From: Fen-1301 sp963786395
GTDB lineage: Bacteria; Bacteroidota; Ignavibacteria; Ignavibacteriales; Ignavibacteriaceae
NCBI GenBank assembly: GCA_963786395.1
Contig: CAWAZD010000015.1
Location: 62,001-126,000, forward strand
Reading direction: 5' to 3'
Length of the DNA: 64,000 bases
The notes under the pieces were generated by a model that did no database searches, was not told the origin of the DNA, and was given only the letters and a program-made list of their open reading frames with translations. Both the position numbers and the translations under genes were made by a program. This document shows, piece after piece, positions 57,850-64,000 of this stretch (its first letter is position 1; every line of letters starts with the position of its first letter).

Positions 57850-59119
57850 TCACTTCGTGTTTTCGTACAAATCAAAAAGCAGTTTCTTTGCTTTCACATT
57901 ACTTTCCAATCTTTGAACCGAAAGGAGGGATTCAATTGTTGATTCGGCACCTGAATTTTTGTTTACTTCCACATAACTATTAATTCCATCATATCCCCTG
58001 CCTGATTTCAGGGTCATACATTAATGCATTACATGAGTTGTATTTGAAAAACCATTTTATTGCACTCATAGCAATATTAAGATAAGAAGTATCTTTCATG
58101 ATTTCATAAGCATTCATAGAAGAAAAAATAATCGGTCTTATACCATAAGCAATCTGTGAAAATTTAACCGTGTCCTTAAATACTGAATTTTTATTATCAT
58201 CTTTAATAATAGTAAAGCCGTTATAATAACCTTTCTCTTCTAACCACTTATAAAAATTCTTAATTTCTTTGAGCCCGGCTTTTATATACGCCTTTTTACC
58301 AAAAGCTTTACCTGCATCAATTAATGCATCTGACTGGCTGTTTCCCCAGGCATGCCATGTATTTTGCCAACTAAGAAATGCTCCATACGGAAGATGTTTT
58401 TCATCGCCCTGCTGCATTTTCATAATTCCGTCGCATAAGTGTTCGATAATTGCCTTCACCTTTTCCGATTTATGAAGCCTATAATAAACGGAAAGTGCTT
58501 TAACAATAACGGCGGATTGGTCTGCACCTGTTTCATATGGTAGCCATGCAGGCAGAGTATAGCCTCCAAAAATCACAGTATTACTATCTTTATTCAACCA
58601 TTTATCAAGGGCATCAATTCCAATGTCAAGATGTTTCTTTATTAACCCTGCAAATACTGCGTCCTTATCCTTATAGAATTTCTCTGCTTCGGCAAGAGCC
58701 CATAATGCACGCCAGCTCCACCAATTAGGTTCTGCAACACTTGTCTTGTATGTTGAATCAATTGAATTGTCTTTCCAAATAAAATTATAGAAGAACCCAT
58801 TGGAGGCATGCATATATAATTGAAAGTTAATGAGGTTCTTTATTGTGCTCAGATATTTTTTATTACCTGTGGCTTTATAATCCCGCATATAAAAAACAGC
58901 TGCCCTTGCGGCATCATCAATACATGCTACACCTTCACCCGATGCATCAACCCATTTATAATCAGGTGAATTGGCGTAAATATGAATTATGCCTATATGC
59001 TGGTTGTTAACTATAACTTCTTCATATAACTTATCCAGGTGGGCAGAATTTACCAAGGTAGTTTGGGAAAAAGCCGTTAAGAAGGAAAACAAGAGGGTAA
59101 CAATTAATTTCATCTGCAT
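57850..59119 (-). CDS. Exported (alpha/alpha)6-type glycosidase-related protein (frame break)
   Basis: The frame from 59119 stops at 57989. Removing one G at 57995-57998 gives RQGYDGINSYVEVNKNSG and continues to 57850, for 422 residues. A signal peptide (MKLIVTLLFSFLTAFSQ) is followed by helical-toroid segments: ACIDDAARAAVFYMRDY, VAEPNWWSWRALWALAEAE, QNTWHAWGNSQSDALI and YGIRPIIFSSMNAYEI. The NSGAESTIESLL ending is shared with proteins I associate with GH130 loci. It overlaps the upstream GH130 gene. Enzymatic activity is unproven. Confidence 0.7.
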
Positions 59120-60012
59120 AAAGAAAGTAAATAATTTAAATTGGTTTCAGCCAGACAAATATTTGTATCTGCACCTGAATAATATATTTTGACATCACCG
59201 TTATCTTCGATAATCCATCCGTTAGTAAACACAACATTCTGAACATCACCAATCCTCTCATAGTTATTTTCGGGTGAAAGTATTGGTTCATGAGAATACA
59301 ATTTTATGATCCAGGGTTTATCAAGATCTAAAAGCATAACTCCGATTTTATAAATATTACTAATTCCAAAACCCCGGACCCCATGGAACAGGAAGAGCCA
59401 GCCATCCTTTGTTTTAACAGGTGGGGTTGATCCTCCAATTTTATCAGACATCCAGGTACCTCTGATTGGATCAATTAGAAATCTAAACCCGCCCCAATGA
59501 ATAAGATCTTTACTCCTGTTCAACCAGATTGAATTATCATTTTCAGACGACGGTCTGTCCATTTTCCAGTAATAGTCGTTAATCTTTTCGGGAAATATTG
59601 AGCAATCTTTATTGGAAGGTTCTGTAATAGGACCAAGGAAATTGAATTTCTTAAAGTCTTTTGTTTCTGCCAGCATCACCAAAGGCATATGCTTTGAATA
59701 ACCGGTATAAGTAATAAGGTAATTGTCTTCGATTTTTACTATCCTGGGGTCTTCAACTCCCCATTCTGTTAAATAGTTAAACTCGCCGTGGTCATCAGGA
59801 ATTATACATGGTTCAGCATCAATTATAAATTTCTTCCCATCTTTACTTCTTGCCAAAACTAATGAAGACCTCCCGACAGGCATTTCAGCCCTGCACAATA
59901 GTAGATATTCCTCCTTAAATTTTATGGCTCCTGCATTGAATATACTATTTACTTTGAACGGAACATCTTCGAACGTAAGAATAGGATTTTCTGTATACTT
60001 TTCTATTTGCAT
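59110..60012 (-). CDS. GH130 beta-mannoside phosphorylase/hydrolase
   Basis: The 300-residue five-bladed beta-propeller belongs to GH130, whose members phosphorolyse or hydrolyse beta-mannosides. The catalytic Asp lies in EWGVEDPRIV near residue 87. Other family segments are FNAGAIKFKEEYLLLCRAE near 25, GPITEPSNKDCSIFPEKI near 131, and WLFLFHGV and DVQNVVFTNGWI. There is no signal peptide. The phosphate-binding residues that separate phosphorylases from hydrolases cannot be judged by eye. It lies between the long GH130 gene and the helical-toroid gene. Confidence 0.88.
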   Translation of the reverse strand: MQIEKYTENPILTFEDVPFKVNSIFNAGAIKFKEEYLLLCRAEMPVGRSSLVLARSKDGKKFIIDAEPCIIPDDHGEFNYLTEWGVEDPRIVKIEDNYLITYTGYSKHMPLVMLAETKDFKKFNFLGPITEPSNKDCSIFPEKINDYYWKMDRPSSENDNSIWLNRSKDLIHWGGFRFLIDPIRGTWMSDKIGGSTPPVKTKDGWLFLFHGVRGFGISNIYKIGVMLLDLDKPWIIKLYSHEPILSPENNYERIGDVQNVVFTNGWIIEDNGDVKIYYSGADTNICLAETNLNYLLSLCR

Positions 60013-60036
60013 TTTTTCTCCATGATAACCATCATT

Positions 60037-61320
60037 TTATTGCATCATATTTAATATATCTGAAACATTTATGGTTGCAAAACTTGTTGCTGAATCTGAC
60101 ATTGCATAGGGAATTATAAGGTTGCCGGCATGAATTATCGAACCACAGGAATAAACCACATTAGGGACATAGCCATTTCTCTCATCTTCATTCGGATAAA
60201 TAAGGGGTTCCTTCAAATGACCAATAATTTTCCCGGGGTTATTCAAATCAAGCATAATGGCAGAAATAACATATGTTCTCAGCGGACCAACAGAATGTGT
60301 TAACAGAAGCCACCCATTATCTGTTTTAACCGGAGAACCGCAATTACCAACCTGAACTGATTCCCAGGAATATTGAGGTTCTTTCAAAATTACAGGATTA
60401 TTCCATTCGTGAACATTCCCGGAGTTCATAATCAAAATATTTTCACCATCTTGGCGAGAAATCATCCAGTATAGTCCTTTTATCCTCTCGGGAAAAAGAG
60501 CCATCCCCTTATCCTTTATTCCATTGCCATTAAGTGTCCTTACCCTAAATCTTCTAAAATCAGTAGTTTCAATCAAACAGGATAGTATCCGAAATCCATC
60601 ATATGCAGTGAACGTGCCGTAAAAAACAAAATCCCCATTCTCGTTCATGAATTTGACAAATCGGACATCTTCAATTCCATTACTTTCAGTTTTAGCATAT
60701 GGAAATATTACTCTCTCTGTTAATTTCTCAACCCCTGAAAATTCAATATCATAATTAGATCCGAGTTTGTCCTCTTCTACAGCATAGGAGAGCGATGGTT
60801 TTATATCACGACGAACCGGTGGAACACAAAATTTAGATCTGGCATCAAGAGTTATATTCCCTGATTTCGAAAGAAACCCCGTAAGAAATTCTATTGACGA
60901 AATATGACCCTCGCCAGTAGCACGCAGGCTCATTACAAATCTAAGGTCACCTTCGCTTAAATCTGACTGATCAGGGTGAGAGACAATGGAAGGGTTGAAC
61001 AAGGCAGCTGATTCTATTGAATATTCCTTGCTAAAATACGCACCAATAACAATTTCCTGTTTCTTTGTTATTCTATGGGGTATATGTTTTTTAACAACCG
61101 AATAGTTTTCAAACAACCTGTGTTCAATATCCAAATGTCTTTGTTGAAATTTATTAATTATATCTTCATAAATAATTGCAATTTCAGCTTCACTAAAAGC
61201 CAATATCCTTTTTAAGATATTATTAATCCTTTTATCACTACCTGGGCTGAAAGGCAGAAGTAATACTTTTTGTGGATCAGCGTTTAATTTTAGATTTGTT
61301 CTTTTAATTTCCATAATCAT
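60037..61320 (-). CDS. Long-form GH130 enzyme
   Basis: The 427-residue GH130 protein has an N-terminal helical extension (~1-95: LLPFSPGSDKRINNILKRIL). A propeller follows with the catalytic Asp in NGIEDVRFVKF near residue 217, then FNPSIVSHPDQ near 103, LFPERIKGLYWMISRQDG near 285 and LLLTHSVGPLRTYVISAIML near 345 (two parts). The extension and LTHSVGP mark a subgroup different from the 300-residue neighbour. Having two GH130 types side by side suggests oligosaccharide and disaccharide specificities. Its start overlaps the upstream permease stop. Confidence 0.87.
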   Translation of the reverse strand: MIMEIKRTNLKLNADPQKVLLLPFSPGSDKRINNILKRILAFSEAEIAIIYEDIINKFQQRHLDIEHRLFENYSVVKKHIPHRITKKQEIVIGAYFSKEYSIESAALFNPSIVSHPDQSDLSEGDLRFVMSLRATGEGHISSIEFLTGFLSKSGNITLDARSKFCVPPVRRDIKPSLSYAVEEDKLGSNYDIEFSGVEKLTERVIFPYAKTESNGIEDVRFVKFMNENGDFVFYGTFTAYDGFRILSCLIETTDFRRFRVRTLNGNGIKDKGMALFPERIKGLYWMISRQDGENILIMNSGNVHEWNNPVILKEPQYSWESVQVGNCGSPVKTDNGWLLLTHSVGPLRTYVISAIMLDLNNPGKIIGHLKEPLIYPNEDERNGYVPNVVYSCGSIIHAGNLIIPYAMSDSATSFATINVSDILNMMQ

Positions 61321-62126
61321 TCCTTCATTCCGGTCGAAGCCATGCTCTGGATAAAATATTTCTGGAAGAAAGAGTAAGCTGCAATAACAGGCAATGCAAG
61401 CATAGTGGCTGCCGCAAGTTTTACACCGAGTTGGGATTCTGCTCTTCCACCAACTGCAAATAATGTTATAAGCTGTGGCATTGTCATCAAGTGACCATCA
61501 CGTATAACAATTATCGGCCATAGGACATCATTCCATGAAGTCATAAAGGTAATTATTCCAACTGTAATTATTGCAGGCATAGAATTGGGCCATAATATTC
61601 TGAAAAGAATTACGAACTCATTACAACCATCTATACGGGCAGCATCGATTAAATCCCTTGGAATGCTTTTAAAATATTGGTTAAACATTATTATAGATAA
61701 ACCATTAAGGAAAAAAGGTATAATTAGTGCAAGGTATGTGTCAACCCAGGTGAATTTAACCATTAAAATGTATTGAGGAATTAAGGTAATCTGGAATGGC
61801 AGTGTCATAGTAAAAATTATAATATAGAAGAGAATTTTCTTCCCTTTAAATTCCAAATGAGATAATGCATATCCTACCATCGAGCCAAAAATTAAAACGC
61901 CGGCGGTTATTATAAAAGAGACTAAAAGGCTATTAAATAAAGACCGCCCGACGGGTATTTTGTCAATTACCTGTGAATAATTGTTTAAAGAGACTGAAGA
62001 TGGGATTAATACTAGTTTTGAAATTTCACTTTCAGTTGATAATGAGGCACCGAGCATCCAGATGAACGGATAAACAAAGGCAATAGCTCCTGTAATCAAC
62101 AACAAATAAATGAGGGCCTTTTTCAT
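61317..62126 (-). CDS. Carbohydrate ABC transporter permease (MalG type)
   Basis: The 269-residue inner-membrane protein has six helices, and its N-terminus lacks extra segments. The EAA loop that contacts the ATPase is IDAARIDGCNEFVILFRILWP near residues 180-200 (EAA-like part DAARIDGCNEFVIL). The ending MASTGMKE matches the MalG family (AGMASTGLKG-like). It pairs with the permease at 62123-62996. Start and stop overlap both neighbours by four bases (ATGA). Confidence 0.94.
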   Translation of the reverse strand: MKKALIYLLLITGAIAFVYPFIWMLGASLSTESEISKLVLIPSSVSLNNYSQVIDKIPVGRSLFNSLLVSFIITAGVLIFGSMVGYALSHLEFKGKKILFYIIIFTMTLPFQITLIPQYILMVKFTWVDTYLALIIPFFLNGLSIIMFNQYFKSIPRDLIDAARIDGCNEFVILFRILWPNSMPAIITVGIITFMTSWNDVLWPIIVIRDGHLMTMPQLITLFAVGGRAESQLGVKLAAATMLALPVIAAYSFFQKYFIQSMASTGMKE

Positions 62127-62996
62127 CTGGTCTCCTTTTCAACATATCTTTTTTGGATAAAGATAACCAACAGGATCACACCTGCGAAAAAGAAACCTAA
62201 GAGTAGAAGCATAGCCCATGTGGTAGTAGAAAAATCCTTCTTTATATATATATAATACTGCGGATAAAGTGCTATTTAACGGACCGCCACCAGTCATTAC
62301 ATATGGTTCAATGAAAAGAGAAAAGCCACCTATGGTTGAAAGTATAACAACCATAAACATTGTCGGGTTGATCATAGGTAAGGTTATATATCTGAATTTC
62401 TGCCAGGCATTTGCACCCTCAAGATCCGCAGATTCATAAAGATATTGGGGAACAGTCTGCAGCCCCGCAAGAAACAACACTATATACAAACCGACATTTT
62501 TCCAGGTAGCCATAATTGCAATTGATGCCATAGCAATTGCCGGATTAGTAAGCCACCCGATTTTTTGAATCCCCATTCCGGCAAGCATCCGGTTTAATAA
62601 TCCGGTTTCATATCCATAAAGCTGCTGCCATAATATTGTTACAACAACTCCGGAAACCACCACAGGAAGGAAATAAGCTGCTCTGAAAAAACCTATAAAC
62701 CTAATTTTCTGATTTAACAAAACTGCAAATGCTAACGCGATAATTATTTGTAATGGGATATGGATAACAAGAAAAATTAACGTATTTAGTAAAGATCTGA
62801 AGAACTGTGCATCATGAAGCAGTTTATAAAAATTCTGAAACCCTACAAACTTCATCGGGCTAATAATATTCCACTGATTAAACATCAGGAAGAATGAGAA
62901 AATAACCGGAAAGGAAATGAATATAAGAAAATGCAACACATAGGGAGCAATCATCAGATAAGGAGCAATTTTATTATTCTTCATTTTCATAATCAT
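62123..62996 (-). CDS. Carbohydrate ABC transporter permease (MalF/UgpA type, frame break)
   Basis: The six-helix permease begins MIMKMKNNKIAPYLMIAPYV and has the EAA loop YESADLEGANAWQKFRYITLP near residues 185-205. The frame drifts after GYASTL. Removing one base at 62198-62201 gives GFFFAGVILLVIFIQKRYVEKETR and a stop at 62123 that overlaps the next ATG, for 290 residues. The restored overlap supports the correction. Confidence 0.92.
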
Positions 62997-64000
62997 TGCA
63001 ATAAGATAATTTCTGCTGCTTTAGCTGCATCATTAACTGCCTGTTGAGGAGTTTTCTTTCCATAAATTACACATGCTTCATATTCCTGAGATATTGCATC
63101 AAATACTTCTTTAAGTACCGGACAACTATCCGGTCCTTTTACATATTTAGATTGTTCAGCGAAAGGTTTCATTTTAGGATTATTATTCAGGTAATTTAAA
63201 AACAAAGGATTCGTAGTAAGATCTTTTCTTCTCGGAAGCTGGTTCGTAGTTTTCAGTAAAAGATAATCACCCTTTTCACTAATCATTTCTTTAATAAATT
63301 CCCATGCTGCAAGTCTGTGTTTGCAAGTAGTGAACATTACAATATTTTTTGTGTCACCATATGTATAGCTGCATTAGTCTGATCGTCAGGAACAGGAAGA
63401 GGTGAAAAACTATATTCAAATCCTTTTGGTTTAAATTTTTCTGCATGAACAATTTCCCATGGACCTGTAAATCTTATGGCAATATCGGAGGAAAGGAAAG
63501 GATCCTGTCTTGATGATAATCTTTCTCTGGGGAAATAGTTATTGTCATATAATGTTTTTAAAAATTGGAATGTGCTTACAGCATATTTATTATTAAAGAC
63601 AACTTTATTGTTTTTAATAAGACTCCCCCCACCTGAGGCAGCAAGATATAAAGGATAGAAATCAAAAAGTCTTTGCCACCATGTAACAATAACTTCACTA
63701 TAGCCAATCCATTTTGTTTGATACCCATTAACTAAACCAGAAGCTTTTATTTCTGAAGCTGCTTTAAAGAATTCCGAATAAGTTCTTGGAGGTGAATTCC
63801 AGCCGAAGCTTTGAAACATATTATCATTGCAGATAAGCATAATAGGATTTATTTTCCATGGTATTTGATAGATATGCCCGTCAGTTGAAGTTACCTCTTT
63901 TATAACATTGCTATCACATCTGGAATATAAAAATTTCATAAATCCAGGTATGGTATCGAAAGGAACCAATCTGCCAGCTCTGGCATAAAGTTCCACATCT
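62993..64000 (-). CDS. ABC sugar-binding protein (partial, frame break)
   Basis: The solute-binding protein runs off the right edge, so its signal peptide is not visible. The frame stops at 63337 after TNAAIHM. Adding one base at 63358-63364 gives YGDTKNIVMFTTCKHRLAAWEFI and continues to 62993. Family-1 features are LVPFDTIPGFMKFLY, IYQIPWKINPIMLICN, FTGPWEIVHAEKF and the C-terminal helix EYEACVIYGKKTPQQAVND. The stop overlaps the permease ATG. The ligand is inferred to be beta-mannooligosaccharide from context. Confidence 0.88.

Overview
The window is AT-rich bacterial chromosome. It probably comes from the Ignavibacteria/Bacteroidota side of the FCB group. Two secreted proteins (48306-49385 and 54705-57839) end in type IX secretion (T9SS) sorting tails preceded by the NYPNPFNP signature, which I associate with Ignavibacteria-like lineages. 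Shine-Dalgarno-like AGGA/GGAGG stretches precede several starts (pnp, rpsO, dodecin). No rRNA, tRNA, CRISPR array, integrase or intact insertion sequence was seen.

Layout. (1) 1-15920, minus strand: a long information-processing block read rimP-nusA-infB-rbfA-truB-ribF-rpsO-pnp, a terminator-like hairpin, then rng-gcvT-comB-ftsK-lolA (lolA cut by the window start). (2) 15921-30534: mixed housekeeping genes, including a HAD phosphatase, a dienelactone hydrolase-like protein, trpF, a PDZ protein, a surface-glycan group (two GT9 glycosyltransferases plus a DegT/StrS aminotransferase), an exported MsrA-MsrB fusion, an OmpR-type two-component system, an MFS exporter, an esterase and two proteins of unknown role. 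(3) 30591-49385: an SGNH hydrolase, tag, a GDPD, a DHCW cupin, a YjjX-like NTPase, a YgiB/YgiC-like cluster, a CtpE-like P-type ATPase, a receiver protein coupled to AMP nucleosidase, a KirBac channel, alkD, dodecin-MFS, a rhodanese, an EamA transporter, ettA, adenosine deaminase and a T9SS protein. (4) 49675-64000, minus strand: a compact beta-mannoside utilisation operon with an ABC importer (binding protein and two permeases, no ATPase), two GH130 enzymes, a GH2 beta-mannosidase, two exported (alpha/alpha)6-type proteins and a 1044-residue T9SS-exported multidomain protein. This operon is the best candidate for a little-described system. It pairs ABC import and phosphorolysis-type enzymes with T9SS surface display, where Bacteroidota usually use SusC/SusD.

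A caution runs through the whole window. I count 14 single-base frame breaks in 11 otherwise well-conserved genes: pnp x2, rbfA x2, PDZ protein, msrAB, MFS, AMP nucleosidase, receiver, GH2 x2, GH 57850-59119, permease, binding protein. Removing or adding one base at each restores a full-length product. Eight are insertion-type and six deletion-type, and about half lie in homopolymers. Consensus sequence error is the simplest explanation. For these genes I give the reconstructed full extent.
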